Positions 1-10,803 are shown, counted from the stretch's first letter. The stretch is 64,000 nt of DNA from Thiomonas sp. FB-Cd (GCF_000733775.1 NZ_JPOE01000002.1:310001-374000); one strand, 5' to 3'. Numbers and translations: made by a program. Notes: generated by a model from the sequence alone, not told the origin.

Positions 1-32
1 TGTCGATCAATGGCGGACAGTTCATGATTTAA
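1..32 (+). CDS. 3' end of a short-chain reductase, probably acetoacetyl-CoA reductase (partial)
   Basis: Only the last nine codons and a TAA stop are in the window; they read SINGGQFMI. The pattern (L/S)-x-N-G-G-x-x-M near the C-terminus is typical of short-chain dehydrogenases of the PhaB/FabG group, where it closes the substrate side of the fold. The next gene downstream is the thiolase phaA, the usual neighbour of phaB, which supports acetoacetyl-CoA reductase. With so few residues this is an inference from a short motif plus context. Confidence 0.45.
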   Translation, partial: SINGGQFMI

Positions 33-489
33 CGGACGATGAGCATAGCCGCATGCATGCCCAGTAGCGGAAGGACATCGAAAGGATGAGACGTGCCTCA
101 GGCACTGCAAGGACCACTGAAGTACCACGGCTGACGAACGCGTGGGTGAGGCCCATCCTTGGCGTTTGTGTCCGATCCGGCACAAGTGGGCACGCACCGC
201 GGATCTGCCAGGCGTCTGCAGGGTGCAAACAGCGCCGGCCTTTTACCTGGCTGGTGCCGTGATGGTCGGAGCGAGCGAGCGGGCGGTGATGAGATGATCG
301 ACGATTGTTTTCTTAAACACCTGACTGAGCCGGATCGGAAGGCCACCGTATCGGTCGTTCCAAGTCTCAAGAGCATCGAAAAAATCCGTCGCCCGCTGCG
401 AAGGGGAGCGGCGGCAGGATCTGTACGGCCCGAAGCGCTCGGGCTTTCATCCCTTTGAGTTGTGGCCGAAATTGACGCAGGAAACCATC
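33..489. other. intergenic stretch before phaA
   Basis: About 450 bases between the reductase stop and the phaA start. The open frames here have no recognisable protein and overlap each other on both strands. A purine-rich AGGAAA ribosome-binding site lies just before the phaA ATG. No terminator or strong repeat was seen. Confidence 0.5.
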
Positions 490-1677
490 ATGTCCAAACC
501 CCACATTGTCCTTTGTGCTCCGGTGCGTACCGCCATCGGCACCTATAACGGAACCTTGAAGGACACTCCAGCGACTGCACTTGGCGCCGCAGTGGTGCGC
601 GAGGCTGTCAAGCGCGCACGACTCGAACCGGCCCGAGTTCAAAGTTTGGTTTTCGGTCAAGTCATCCAGGCTGGCGCCAAGATGAACCCGTCGCGCCAAG
701 TGGCGATCGGCGGGGGCTTGCCCATCGAAGTTCCCGCCATGACCGTCAACCGCGTGTGCGGTTCCGGCGCCCAGGCCATCGCCACGGCGGCTCTGGAAAT
801 CATGGCTGGGCAGATTCAATGCGCCGTGGCTGGCGGGATGGAGAATATGGACAAGGCGCCTTATCTGCTGCCAAATGGCCGGTGGGGCATGCGCATGGGC
901 GACGGTGCCGTGCTCGACAGCATGCTGTTAGACGGCCTGAATGACGCGTTCAGCAATCAGCATTCAGGCTGGCACACCGAAGATCTCGCGTCCAAGTTTG
1001 GCATCACCCGCCAGGAGCAGGACGCATGGGCCCTGCGTTCGCAAAAACTTTTCTCTGCAGCGCAGGCCGCCGGCTTGTTTGATGCAGAAATCGTGCCGAT
1101 CGAAATCAAAGGCCGCAAAGGGCCGGAGCACTTTGCCAGGGATGAGCACAACCGACCCGAGACCACAACCGAATCGCTCGCCAAGCTCAAGCCAGCCTTT
1201 CGCAAGGACGGCACCATCACTGCGGGTAACGCGCCAGGATTGAACACGGCAGCCAGTGCAATGATCGTCGCGGATCGCACTTGGGCAGAAGCGCAGGGCC
1301 TGGAGCCGATGGCTCGCTTGGTGAGCTACGGTGTGGCGGCAGTGGATCCCGGATTTTTTGGCCTCGGCCCGGTGCCGGCGGTGCACATGGCATTGGATCG
1401 CGCCAAGTGGACGGCGAAAGATTTGGAGCGTGTGGAAATCAATGAGGCGTTCGCCGCAATAGCAATTGCGTGTTCGCGTCAACTGGGGCTGCCGCAGGAC
1501 ATCGTCAACGTCGAAGGTGGCGCGATAGCGCATGGCCACCCGATTGGCGCGTCAGGCGCGATTCTCACCACACGGTTGATCCACTCCATGCGGCGTGATG
1601 GACTCAAGCGCGGAGTGGTCACGCTTTGCATCGGCGGTGGCCAGGGCATCGCGCTGGCATTGGAGATGTTGCCGTGA
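490..1677 (+). CDS. phaA: acetyl-CoA C-acetyltransferase (beta-ketothiolase)
   Basis: Thiolase of 395 residues, the usual length. It condenses two acetyl-CoA into acetoacetyl-CoA, the first step of polyhydroxybutyrate synthesis, or works in reverse in degradation. Visible hallmarks are the N-terminal PVRTAIG motif, the nucleophile cysteine in NRVCGSGAQA near residue 90, and the C-terminal NEAFA, GGAIAHGHPIGASGA and CIGGGQG motifs that carry the catalytic histidine and second cysteine. The ATG at 490 is preceded by AGGAAA; an in-frame ATG at 460 lacks a good ribosome-binding site. The stop overlaps the next gene's GTG start in the sequence GTGA, so the two are probably translationally coupled. 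A biosynthetic role is inferred from phaC at 20-22 kb. Confidence 0.93.
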   Translation: MSKPHIVLCAPVRTAIGTYNGTLKDTPATALGAAVVREAVKRARLEPARVQSLVFGQVIQAGAKMNPSRQVAIGGGLPIEVPAMTVNRVCGSGAQAIATAALEIMAGQIQCAVAGGMENMDKAPYLLPNGRWGMRMGDGAVLDSMLLDGLNDAFSNQHSGWHTEDLASKFGITRQEQDAWALRSQKLFSAAQAAGLFDAEIVPIEIKGRKGPEHFARDEHNRPETTTESLAKLKPAFRKDGTITAGNAPGLNTAASAMIVADRTWAEAQGLEPMARLVSYGVAAVDPGFFGLGPVPAVHMALDRAKWTAKDLERVEINEAFAAIAIACSRQLGLPQDIVNVEGGAIAHGHPIGASGAILTTRLIHSMRRDGLKRGVVTLCIGGGQGIALALEMLP

Positions 1678-2452
1678 CGAAACATGCGCAATACGCGACG
1701 GGCCAAGGTTACGCCAAGACCCTGCGGGCGTTGCAGATCGAGCTGGTGAAGTTCCAGAAACACCTGATCGCGCATGGCAGCCGCATTCTCATCATCCTCG
1801 AAGGCCGCGACAGCGCGGGCAAGGACAGTACCGTCAAACGCATCGTGGAACACCTCTCGCCACGCGAGACAAGAGTGGTGGCTCTGAGCAAGCCATCAGA
1901 CAGGGAAGCCAGTGCTTGGTATTTTCAGCGATTTGTCCCGCATCTCCCGCTTGCCGAGGAGTTCGTGCTGTTCAATCGCAGTTGGTACAACCGCGCCGGG
2001 GTCGAGTGGGTGATGGGCTTTTGCACCGAGGCGCAGTACGAAGAGTTCATGGAAACAGTCCCCGTCTTCGAACAGATGCTGGTGCGATCGGGCATCCATT
2101 TGTTCAAGTATTACCTGGACATCAGCAAAGTTGAGCAAAAAAGCGCCTTAAAGACCGGCTCACCGATCCGCTCAAGCAATGGAAGATGAGCCCTATCGAT
2201 GCCGTGGCGCAAAAGCATTGGAAGGACTACAGCGTCGCGCGCAACGCGATGTTCGCACGGACCCACACGGCCCTGGCACCATGGACCGTTGTTTGCGCCG
2301 ACGATAAGAAGCGCGCACGATTGAGCCTGATCATGGACCTGCTTGCGCGTCTGGATTACAAAGGCAAGGATCACGCGTTGCTGCGCCCAGACCCCGCCAT
2401 CGTTTTTGGCTATACAGATCAGATCGTCGCGGAAGGCCTGATTGCGCCATGA
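1674..2452 (+). pseudogene. ppk2: polyphosphate kinase 2 (PPK2), interrupted by a -1 frameshift
   Basis: PPK2 uses polyphosphate to phosphorylate nucleotides. The Walker A motif GRDSAGKDST, the lid-region RVVALSKPSDRE and the Walker B-like FNRSWYNRAGVE are all present. The GTG start at 1674 overlaps the phaA stop by four bases. After codons for SKVEQK the frame is wrong: reading one base back inside the run of six A's near 2134-2140 restores KKRLKDRLTDPLKQWK and continues to the stop at 2450-2452. The full frame would give about 259 residues, normal for a short PPK2. The shift sits at an A6G run, so it may be a sequencing error, a real mutation, or tolerated slippage. The protein family is certain; the functional state is not. 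Confidence 0.85.
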
Positions 2453-2566
2453 GCACTTGCACCGGAGTCAGGGCTTGGGCCGTTCAATCGTGGCGTTGGT
2501 CGAATTGCATGGATCGCATGCTTATTGATTTTTCCTGCACACCAGGCACCACATAAGGAGTCAATC

Positions 2567-2953
2567 ATGTCTAATCGCCACGCTGTCGTCTGGGTTGACC
2601 ACGCCCAGGCTCATGTGTTGTTCATCGATGCTGAAAACATCGAAAAATCCATTCTGGAACCTGCACAACATCCTCGTCTGCACCACAAACGCGGCTCCGT
2701 CGGTGGAGGCAAGGCGGCTGAGGACCAGCACTATTACCACGGCATCGCGCAGGCTCTGCGTGACACGCAAGAGATCCTCATCGCGGGTCCGGGGCAGGCC
2801 AAGCTGGAGCTGTTCAAACATTTGCAGCACCATGACCCCGAGGTGGCCAAGCACGTTGTTGGCATGGAGACTGCGGACCATCCAAGCGACGGTCAGCTTG
2901 CAGACCACGCCCGCCATTACTTCAAGGCCAAGGACCGCATGACAGGCGTTTGA
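2567..2953 (+). CDS. small release-factor-like 'translational machinery' protein
   Basis: A 128-residue soluble protein starting MSNRHAVVWVDHAQAHV, with an excellent AAGGAG ribosome-binding site before the ATG at 2567. The opening valine-rich strand, the following histidine-rich stretch and the later strand ILIAGPGQAK fit the family annotated as translational machinery protein or bacterial eRF1 domain-1-like protein. In other proteobacteria it tends to sit near stress and PHB genes. Function is unproven; a role with ribosomes is inferred only from fold resemblance. It lies between ppk2 and a universal stress protein on the same strand. Confidence 0.7.
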   Translation: MSNRHAVVWVDHAQAHVLFIDAENIEKSILEPAQHPRLHHKRGSVGGGKAAEDQHYYHGIAQALRDTQEILIAGPGQAKLELFKHLQHHDPEVAKHVVGMETADHPSDGQLADHARHYFKAKDRMTGV

Positions 2954-3042
2954 CGGGGTCAATCCATCTGTGACCTCGGTACCCCATGGTGGCCGGAAGG
3001 CGGCCAATATCTGAATCGATGCTCATCGCTGTGTGCAAAGCC

Positions 3043-3489
3043 ATGTACAAAAAAATTCTCATCCCTCTTGATGCCAGTGCAACGGCACAAACAGCTGCTG
3101 AACACGCCATCGCATTGGCGCGGGCGTGCAAGGCAGCTCTGCGCTTTATTACCGTCATTGACCTCAACGGTCTTGTCGGTGGGGTGCCAAGTATCGTGGA
3201 AGTGGTGAACAACGATGCGCGCCTGACGCTCGATGATTGGATGAACCAGGCCTCTCAGTGGGGGTTGGACGTGAGCACCGCCATCGTCGAGACCAACCCG
3301 AAAATTCCGCGTGTGGCCGACGCCATTGTGACTGAGGCGAGTCGATGGGGCGCCGAACTGATTGTCGTCGGAAGCCACGGGCGCAGCGGCGCTCGACACC
3401 TGATGCTCGGCAGCGTTGCTGAAGGTGTGGCTCGGCTCAGCAGAGTGCCGGTGCTTATCGTGCATCCAGGCGAAGCACCTGTGGCCTGA
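3043..3489 (+). CDS. universal stress protein, UspA family
   Basis: A 148-residue protein beginning MYKKILIPLDASATAQTA, the standard Usp first strand, and ending with the ATP-binding signature VVGSHGRSGARHLMLGSVAE (G-x2-G-x9-G-S/T). This signature implies nucleotide binding, as in the MJ0577 branch. Start codons further upstream exist, but 3043 matches the family N-terminus. It follows the release-factor-like gene on the same strand. Usp proteins of this type are often induced in stationary phase or low oxygen, which fits the storage-related neighbours; this regulation is inference. Confidence 0.9.
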   Translation: MYKKILIPLDASATAQTAAEHAIALARACKAALRFITVIDLNGLVGGVPSIVEVVNNDARLTLDDWMNQASQWGLDVSTAIVETNPKIPRVADAIVTEASRWGAELIVVGSHGRSGARHLMLGSVAEGVARLSRVPVLIVHPGEAPVA

Positions 3490-3997
3490 CACAACGCGGC
3501 CACCAGTGGCCTTACGGCGCATCAATTCTCAAGAGCACTCGCAGGCAAGGGGACCTGGCGGAAAGCCCGGGCCCATGGGGAGATGCGCTGGGAGACTCCG
3601 CCATTGCCACGCGCGTACCCGCAGCGAGGTGATCCAGAAGAAGGGAGGTGCAGCCCGCTTCGTGTCGCCGTGCATATCGGGTGAGACCTTGCCAAGGCAT
3701 GGTGACGCGACATTCACGGACCGTGTACCGCCACGATTAGGTCGGACGGCAGGCTGGCCCTCGAACCTGAGGCCCGGAGTCTTGACATGAAATCCACGCG
3801 CTTGCAACGGTACGTGCCACATCGGTCGAGCTCGGATGGAGCCAGCCCTCGGGCAAACAGCACGGTCGTCTCTGGAGACACCGGAACTTGCGTCGCCACA
3901 CCGATCAGACGACGCACCGTTTGCCCCAGTCCTTGATGCAACGTGCAATAAATGGTGCGCCCGATGCTGGAGATTGTGGCCTCGCGGCAAGGCCGCA
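3490..3997. other. intergenic stretch between usp and the TolC-like gene
   Basis: About 500 bases with several overlapping short open frames on both strands, none recognisable. A minus-strand frame from 3998 down to 3714 has plausible composition (it includes GRTIYCTLHQGLGQ) but no homologue I can name and no good ribosome-binding site. It could be decayed mobile DNA. No confident gene here. Confidence 0.4.
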
Positions 3998-5371
3998 CTA
4001 TTCGCTTGGCCGCGATGATTGCAGCAGCGCGTTTACAGCGTCCAGGTCAACAAGCCGCAGTTTGCCGGCAGCGTATTTGAGCTTGAGCTCATTCACCAGA
4101 ACGTCATAGCGCGCCTTGTCGGCCTGGCGCTGCGTTTCGAACAATTGAGAGAGGGCATTGAGCACGTCGATGTTCACCCGCACCCCGACCTTGTAGCCTG
4201 TTTCATTCGCTTGCAGCGCGCTCTGGCTCGAGGCGATTGCTGCCTCCAGGGCCTTGACCTGTGCGCGTCCCGACTCCAGGCCAAAATATGCAGCCCGAGC
4301 GCTCTGTGCTGCGGCGAGGCGCACGCTATCGAGGTTGGCCTGCGCCTTGTCCAGCAGATGCTCCGTTTCCTGCACATGACTTTGCACGGCATAGCCAGTG
4401 AAGATGGGAATTTGGACTTGCACGCCGATGGAGGCGACTTCAGCGCGGGTGCCGAAGGGGAACAGGGTGCTGCCGCCGCTGGTGCTGCCGCGGTCCAGAC
4501 GTGCGTAGGCATCCACCGTCGGCAAATTCGCAGCGCTCGCCTTGCGGCTTTCCAGGCGTGCCACATCCAACGCCATGCGGGCCTGTTCCACCGCCAGATT
4601 CGTTTCCTCCGCCGTTCGTGCCCAAGTCTCCACCGAGCCGGCAAGGGCCGGCAGCCGGATGCCGGGCGTGAGCTCGGCCAAGGGGCCAGGCGGCTTGCCA
4701 GCGAGTTGTTCGAGCGCCGAGCGCGCGAGTTCGATCTGGTTTTGTGCCGCGATGAGCTGCGCTGCGGTGAGGTCGTTGCGCGCCTGCGCATCGCGCACGT
4801 CGACGATGGTGCCGTTGCCGGCGGCAAAATTGTGTTTTGCCGCCTCGAGTTGCTGCGCGATGGCTTTACTCTGTTCACGCAGCGAGCGCAGGGTGTCCTG
4901 AGCTGCCAATACGTCAAAATATGCCGACGCCACCTGAACGAGGAGATCCTGGTTGTCTTGTGTCCACTGCGTGTAGGCGATGCGAGCGGCGATCTCCGCC
5001 TGGTTCACGCCGATGCGTTCGGCCGGTCGGTACAGTGCCTGCGTGGCCGTGAGGTTGACATCGCGCGCGATGTAATCCCAATTCGTGGGAAACCCGAATT
5101 TTTGTAGAAGCGGATTCTCGCTGTTGCTTTGGGCGTTGTCGCTAAGGCTGGCCCCCGCGGCGATCTGCGGTAAAAGGCGTGATCTAGCCAGCGGTACCCG
5201 CGCGAGTGCGGCCTCGTAGTTGGCCTGCGACGCCCGCAGGGCCGGGTTGTGCTGCTGCGCCTCGGCAAACACCTGTGCGAGCGTCTCGGATTGAGCCACG
5301 CCACACCACCCGAGTCCTGCGAGTCCGAGAACAAGCGCTGCGGAGAAGGCGCGGCAGCGTGCGGCGGGCAT
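3998..5371 (-). CDS. TolC-family outer-membrane efflux protein
   Basis: Outer-membrane channel of the TolC/OprM type with two repeats of long alpha-helices rich in Ala, Gln and Leu. The chosen start at 5371 gives a classical signal peptide (basic start, then ALVLGLAGLGW, cleavage near VAQS-ET), followed by TLAQVFAEAQQHNPAL, the typical first repeat. Upstream in-frame ATGs at 5392 and 5470 are possible but weaker. Mature length near 430 residues is normal. It is divergent from the HlyD/ABC exporter genes at 5615-11913, so together they could form a complete envelope-spanning export system. The cargo cannot be read from the sequence. Confidence 0.88.
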   Translation of the reverse strand: MPAARCRAFSAALVLGLAGLGWCGVAQSETLAQVFAEAQQHNPALRASQANYEAALARVPLARSRLLPQIAAGASLSDNAQSNSENPLLQKFGFPTNWDYIARDVNLTATQALYRPAERIGVNQAEIAARIAYTQWTQDNQDLLVQVASAYFDVLAAQDTLRSLREQSKAIAQQLEAAKHNFAAGNGTIVDVRDAQARNDLTAAQLIAAQNQIELARSALEQLAGKPPGPLAELTPGIRLPALAGSVETWARTAEETNLAVEQARMALDVARLESRKASAANLPTVDAYARLDRGSTSGGSTLFPFGTRAEVASIGVQVQIPIFTGYAVQSHVQETEHLLDKAQANLDSVRLAAAQSARAAYFGLESGRAQVKALEAAIASSQSALQANETGYKVGVRVNIDVLNALSQLFETQRQADKARYDVLVNELKLKYAAGKLRLVDLDAVNALLQSSRPSE

Positions 5372-5614
5372 CGCTCTGCATTGACCTTGCATGCGAGTGT
5401 TCGGAAGAAATCGAGATGAATTGGACAACGGTGGATGGGGCATTTCGGGAGGCGCTGCTTGAGTGCGCATGCCGGATTCAGAGCCGGGCTATTCGGCTAA
5501 TGGAGCCCATGCTAACTTCGGTTCGGCCCGCTTGTTTGCGCTTCATCAAGTGCAAGCGTCGTAGCGAGGCGACAATACATCAATACACTCCTTGCCGCGC
5601 TCCACGTCGTCATC

Positions 5615-6652
5615 ATGCTCCAAAGCAAGCGCCTTTCCCTGCTCGTTGTTTTTGTCGTCATCGTCGCCGCGGTTGCCGGGGCGGCTTGGTATTTGACGCG
5701 GCCCAATGTGGCGCCAAGCGCCGTCACGCTTTACGGCAACATTGATATCCGGCAGGTGCAGCTCGCCTTCAACGATGCCGGTCGCATCCAGCAGTTGCTG
5801 GTTCAGGAGGGCGACCATGTGCACAAGGGCCAAGCGGTCGCAAAGCTGGATGCTCTGCGCTTTCAAGACGCGGTGGCGCACGCCGCGGCTTCCTTGCTTG
5901 CGCAGAAAAGCGTGCTGGCGCGCATGCGTGCGGGAAGCCGGCCGCAGGAAATCGCTGAGGCTAAGGCCGGGGTCGAGGCCGCGCAAGCCGCCGTTCAAAA
6001 CGCGCAGATTACCTATGCGCGCCAGGAGACGCTCGTCCAAGCCGATTTTCTCCCCAAGCAAAGCCTGGATAACGCTGCACAGACGTTGAAGACGTCCCAG
6101 GCCGAGTTGCAGCGTGCCCGGCAGGCACTGAGCCTCGTGGTGCAAGGTCCACGCAAGGAAGATATTGCCGCGGCCGAGGCTCAGGTGCAGGCTGACAAGG
6201 CGGCGTTGGCGCTGGCACAGCGCGAACTGACCGACGCCGAGCTCATCGCGCCCGAAGCAGGGGTGGTCGAGAACCGCATTCTCGAAGTGGGCGACATGGC
6301 CGCGCCACAAACCCCGGTGATGACGATTGCGCTCGACAACCCGGTATGGGTTCGTGCTTACGTGAGCGAGCGCGAACTCGGGCGCCTCGCGCCAGGCATG
6401 CGCGCTGAGATCCAAAGTGACAGCTTCCCCGGCCAGCGCCTAGCCGGTTGGATCGGCTTTATCTCGCCCACCGCAGAGTTCACGCCCAAGTCCGTGCAGA
6501 CGACCGAGCTGCGCACCGAGCTCGTCTATCGCGTGCGGGTGTACGCCTGTAATCCCCAGGGCAAGCTGCGCCTTGGCATGCCGGTGACAGTGGACGTGCC
6601 GCTGTCGAACAATCCCCCACGAACGATTCCGAGCGATGTCTGCAAGGGCTGA
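5615..6652 (+). CDS. HlyD-family membrane-fusion protein (YbhG-like), 3' end altered by IS110
   Basis: Periplasmic adaptor of 345 residues: an N-terminal membrane anchor (LSLLVVFVVIVAAVAGAAWYL), a barrel/lipoyl half around residues 38-75 with GRIQQLLVQEGDHVHKGQ, a long coiled-coil hairpin at about 80-215, then the second lipoyl half (APEAGVVENRILEVGDMAAP) and a beta-barrel domain. This is the YbhG type that pairs with tandem-ATPase ABC exporters. The last codons and the TGA stop (6650-6652) come from the IS110 element inserted here. Joining the two flanks of the element shows no stop between this gene and the ATPase gene, so the original C-terminus is uncertain. Confidence 0.88.
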   Translation: MLQSKRLSLLVVFVVIVAAVAGAAWYLTRPNVAPSAVTLYGNIDIRQVQLAFNDAGRIQQLLVQEGDHVHKGQAVAKLDALRFQDAVAHAAASLLAQKSVLARMRAGSRPQEIAEAKAGVEAAQAAVQNAQITYARQETLVQADFLPKQSLDNAAQTLKTSQAELQRARQALSLVVQGPRKEDIAAAEAQVQADKAALALAQRELTDAELIAPEAGVVENRILEVGDMAAPQTPVMTIALDNPVWVRAYVSERELGRLAPGMRAEIQSDSFPGQRLAGWIGFISPTAEFTPKSVQTTELRTELVYRVRVYACNPQGKLRLGMPVTVDVPLSNNPPRTIPSDVCKG

Positions 6653-6668
6653 GTAACCGTGTTGAAAG

Positions 6669-7855
<1,187 letters not shown>

Positions 7856-7860
7856 AGGCC

Positions 7861-9678
7861 GTGGGATCGCCAGCGCTGGAGCTTGATGGTGTGCACAAGC
7901 GTTTTCATCAAGGACGTCGCGTCGTGGAGGCGCTCGCCGGCTTGAGCATTACGGTGCAGCCAGCCTTCATCACCGGGCTTCTGGGCCCGGATGGTGCCGG
8001 CAAAACGACGCTGATGCGCCTGGCAGCCGGGCTCCTGTTGCCTGAGGCAGGCACGGTGCGCGTGCTGGGGCACGACACGCGCGCAAATTCGGCAGCCATT
8101 CAGGAGCTCATCGGCTACATGCCGCAACGCTTCGGCCTGTATGAAGATCTCACCGTGCAGGAAAACCTGAACCTGTACGCGGATCTGCAAGGACTGGACG
8201 AAACCCAGCGCGGCGCGCGCTTCGAGGAATTGCTGCGTCTGACCGCGCTGGGGCCGTTTGGCAAGCGCCGGGCCGGCGCATTGTCCGGTGGCATGAAGCA
8301 GAAATTGGGGCTGGCCTGCTCCTTGTTACGCGCACCCAGACTCCTGCTTCTGGACGAGCCGACCGTCGGTGTCGACCCGATTTCGCGACGGGAGCTCTGG
8401 AGCATCATCAAGACCATGCGCGCGCAGGGGGTGAGCGTCCTCGTCAGCACTGCCTATCTCGACGAGGCTGAGCTGTGTGACGACATCGTGCTGTTACACC
8501 GCGGGCTTTTGCTCGCGCAGCAAGCGCCCGCCGCGTTTGGCGCGCCGCTGGCGGGGCGCTGTTATCTTGTGAAGCACCCCACGCTGAGGCGCCGTGCCTT
8601 GCAGGCACGGCTCGCTGCACGCCAGGGCGTGATTGACGCGCTGGTTCAGGCCGACGGTGTCCACGTGGTGCTGGGCGGCACACAGGCACAAGCGCAAGCC
8701 GGCGAAGACTGGCAGCCGGTGGCGCCGCGCTTCGAGGATGCCTTCGTCAGCCTGTTGCGTTCGGCGCCAGCGGCGAGCCCCACTCCGGCACTTGGCAATC
8801 CTGGTCCAACCCCCACCGCCGGGACGGTGGGAACTGCCGGCGGTGATATCTTGGCGATGTCCCTGTCCGCTGCAGCAGCGCCTGCAATACGGGCCGCCGT
8901 GGCGGCGCCAACCGCCGACACGGTGATCGAGGCACATGAGCTGCGCCGCTTCTTCGGTAGCTTCGAAGCGGTCAAGGGGATCAGCTTCAGCGTGTCGCGT
9001 GGCGAGGTCTTTGGCCTTCTGGGTGCCAACGGCGCCGGCAAGAGCACGACATTTCGCATGCTGTGTGGCCTGCTTTCGGCCAGCTCCGGCACCTTGCGCG
9101 TGGCCGGTGTGGATCTGCACACGGCCCGCAGCGCAGCCCGGGCGCGGATCGGCTACGTCGCGCAGAAATTCGCACTGTACGGCAACCTGAGCGTGGCGCA
9201 AAACTTGAGATTTTTCGCCTCGGCCTACGGATTGCGCGGCGCTCGGCGCAAGGCGCGATTGGACTGGGCGCAACGCGAGTTCGATCTCGGTGGATTTCTC
9301 GATGCCGGTACCGCCGACCTAGCGCTGGGCTTCAAGCAGCGCTTGGCGCTGGCTTGCGCACTAATGCACGAGCCTTCGATCCTGTTTCTCGACGAGCCCA
9401 CGTCGGGGGTTGATCCGCTGGCTCGGCGCGAGTTCTGGCAGCGCATCAACCAGCTGGCCGAGTCCGGGGTGACGGTGATGGTCACGACGCACTTCATGGA
9501 CGAGGCTGAGTATTGCGACAACCTGGTCCTGATGTCGCTGGGTGAGATCCTGGCTCTCGGCTCGCCGCAGGAGATTCGCGCGCGCGTACGCAGCGTCCGG
9601 CTTCCCGAGCCCAGCATGGAAGATGCGTTCATCGAGCTGATTCAGGCGCACGAGACACAGATCCGGAGGGCAGCGTGA
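7861..9678 (+). CDS. tandem-domain ABC transporter ATPase (YbhF-like)
   Basis: Two ATP-binding domains in one chain of 605 residues. Domain 1 has Walker A GPDGAGKTT near residue 43, signature LSGGMKQKLGLA and Walker B LLLLDEPTVGVD. Domain 2 has Walker A GANGAGKST near 392, a degenerate signature LALGFKQRLALA and Walker B ILFLDEPTSGVD. A low-complexity Ala/Pro-rich linker joins them at about 300-350. This is the YbhF type that energises drug or metabolite export with YbhS/YbhR permeases. The usable start is now a GTG at 7861, three bases past the IS110 junction and without a visible ribosome-binding site, so expression may depend on the IS or be reduced. The stop overlaps the next start (GTGA). 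Confidence 0.9.
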   Translation: MGSPALELDGVHKRFHQGRRVVEALAGLSITVQPAFITGLLGPDGAGKTTLMRLAAGLLLPEAGTVRVLGHDTRANSAAIQELIGYMPQRFGLYEDLTVQENLNLYADLQGLDETQRGARFEELLRLTALGPFGKRRAGALSGGMKQKLGLACSLLRAPRLLLLDEPTVGVDPISRRELWSIIKTMRAQGVSVLVSTAYLDEAELCDDIVLLHRGLLLAQQAPAAFGAPLAGRCYLVKHPTLRRRALQARLAARQGVIDALVQADGVHVVLGGTQAQAQAGEDWQPVAPRFEDAFVSLLRSAPAASPTPALGNPGPTPTAGTVGTAGGDILAMSLSAAAAPAIRAAVAAPTADTVIEAHELRRFFGSFEAVKGISFSVSRGEVFGLLGANGAGKSTTFRMLCGLLSASSGTLRVAGVDLHTARSAARARIGYVAQKFALYGNLSVAQNLRFFASAYGLRGARRKARLDWAQREFDLGGFLDAGTADLALGFKQRLALACALMHEPSILFLDEPTSGVDPLARREFWQRINQLAESGVTVMVTTHFMDEAEYCDNLVLMSLGEILALGSPQEIRARVRSVRLPEPSMEDAFIELIQAHETQIRRAA

Positions 9679-10790
9679 ACCGGCAGCGCTTGCGGGGGCT
9701 GATCCGCAAGGAGTTTTTGCAGATTGTGCGCGATCCGTCGGCGATTGCCATCGCGTTCGTGCTTCCAGTGTTCTTGCTTCTGCTGTTTGGTTATGGCGTG
9801 TCGCTGGACGCCCATCGGGTGCCACTGGCCGTGGTGGTTGAGCAGCCAACGGCGCAAACAGCAGGCTTTGTCGGCGGGCTTGTGCAGTCGGACTATTTCG
9901 CCCCCCGGCATTACGCTACCGTCGCCGAAGCCCGGCGAGCACTGATGGAGGGCACTGTGAACGGCATCGTGTGGCTGCGTGCGGATTTCAGTCGCAGCCT
10001 GCTATCGGGTCGCAGCGCGCTGGTGGGCGTGTGGGTGGACGGAGTCAACGCCAACAACGCGCGCATCCTTGAAGGCTATCTGCAAGGTATGTGGCAGAAC
10101 TGGCTCCAGCTGCAAGCCGATGCGGCCGGCAAGCCCCTGACGATTCCGGTGGTTGCCGACGATCGCATCTGGTTCAATCCGGCCTTGCGCAGCCGAGACT
10201 TTCTGGTTCCCGGGCTGATTGCCGTGATTATGACCCTGATTGGCGCGCTGCTTACGGCGCTGGTCATCGCGCGCGAATGGGAGCGCGGCACGATGGAGGC
10301 ACTGATGGCCAGTCCGGTGACGATTGGCGAGATCCTGATTGGCAAGCTCGTGCCTTACTTCGTGTTGGGTATGGGGGGCATGCTGCTGTCCGTGGCGATG
10401 GCTGTATGGCTGTTCACGGTGCCGCTGGTGGGAAGTTTCTGGCTGCTGGTGGCATGCTCGGCGCTGTTTCTGCTGGTGGCCCTCGCCATGGGCCTGTTGA
10501 TCTCAACGCTTGCCAAGAACCAGTTCGTCGCCGCGCAGGTGGCGGTGATCGTGACCTTTCTGCCAGCGTTCATCCTCTCTGGATTCATTTTCGACATCGG
10601 ATCGATGCCGGCAGTGGTGCGGTTTCTCACACACGTTGTGGCCGCGCGCTACTACGTGGCCATTTTGCAGACCTTGTTCCTGGCGGGAGACGTCTGGCCA
10701 GTGGTGCTCTCGAACAGCGCGGCGTTGGCGCTCATGGCGCTGATTTTCTTCGGTATTGCGCGACGCAAGTCCCGCAAGCGTCTGGACTGA
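9675..10790 (+). CDS. ABC transporter permease, ABC-2 type (YbhS-like)
   Basis: A 371-residue inner-membrane protein of the ABC-2 superfamily: one N-terminal membrane helix (AIAIAFVLPVFLLLLFGYG), a large periplasmic domain to about residue 170, then five helices starting at LIAVIMTLIGALLTALVIA. The cytoplasmic coupling sequence REWERGTMEALMASPVT, with the ERGT motif, is diagnostic of this group. The GTG start overlaps the ATPase stop. It should form a heterodimer with the product of the next gene and export through the HlyD and TolC proteins. Confidence 0.9.
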   Translation: MNRQRLRGLIRKEFLQIVRDPSAIAIAFVLPVFLLLLFGYGVSLDAHRVPLAVVVEQPTAQTAGFVGGLVQSDYFAPRHYATVAEARRALMEGTVNGIVWLRADFSRSLLSGRSALVGVWVDGVNANNARILEGYLQGMWQNWLQLQADAAGKPLTIPVVADDRIWFNPALRSRDFLVPGLIAVIMTLIGALLTALVIAREWERGTMEALMASPVTIGEILIGKLVPYFVLGMGGMLLSVAMAVWLFTVPLVGSFWLLVACSALFLLVALAMGLLISTLAKNQFVAAQVAVIVTFLPAFILSGFIFDIGSMPAVVRFLTHVVAARYYVAILQTLFLAGDVWPVVLSNSAALALMALIFFGIARRKSRKRLD

Positions 10791-10803
10791 AGCGACAGGC
10801 ATC

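Noticed and set aside
2955..2968. TTGACGGGGTCAA-like inverted repeat before the usp gene as a possible FNR box
   Set aside because: The half-sites are spaced one base too close for the FNR/ANR consensus, so it was not annotated as such.
4019..5107. 362-codon plus-strand frame opposite the TolC-like gene
   Set aside because: Shadow of a well-supported outer-membrane protein; Cys/Arg/His-rich translation with no family.
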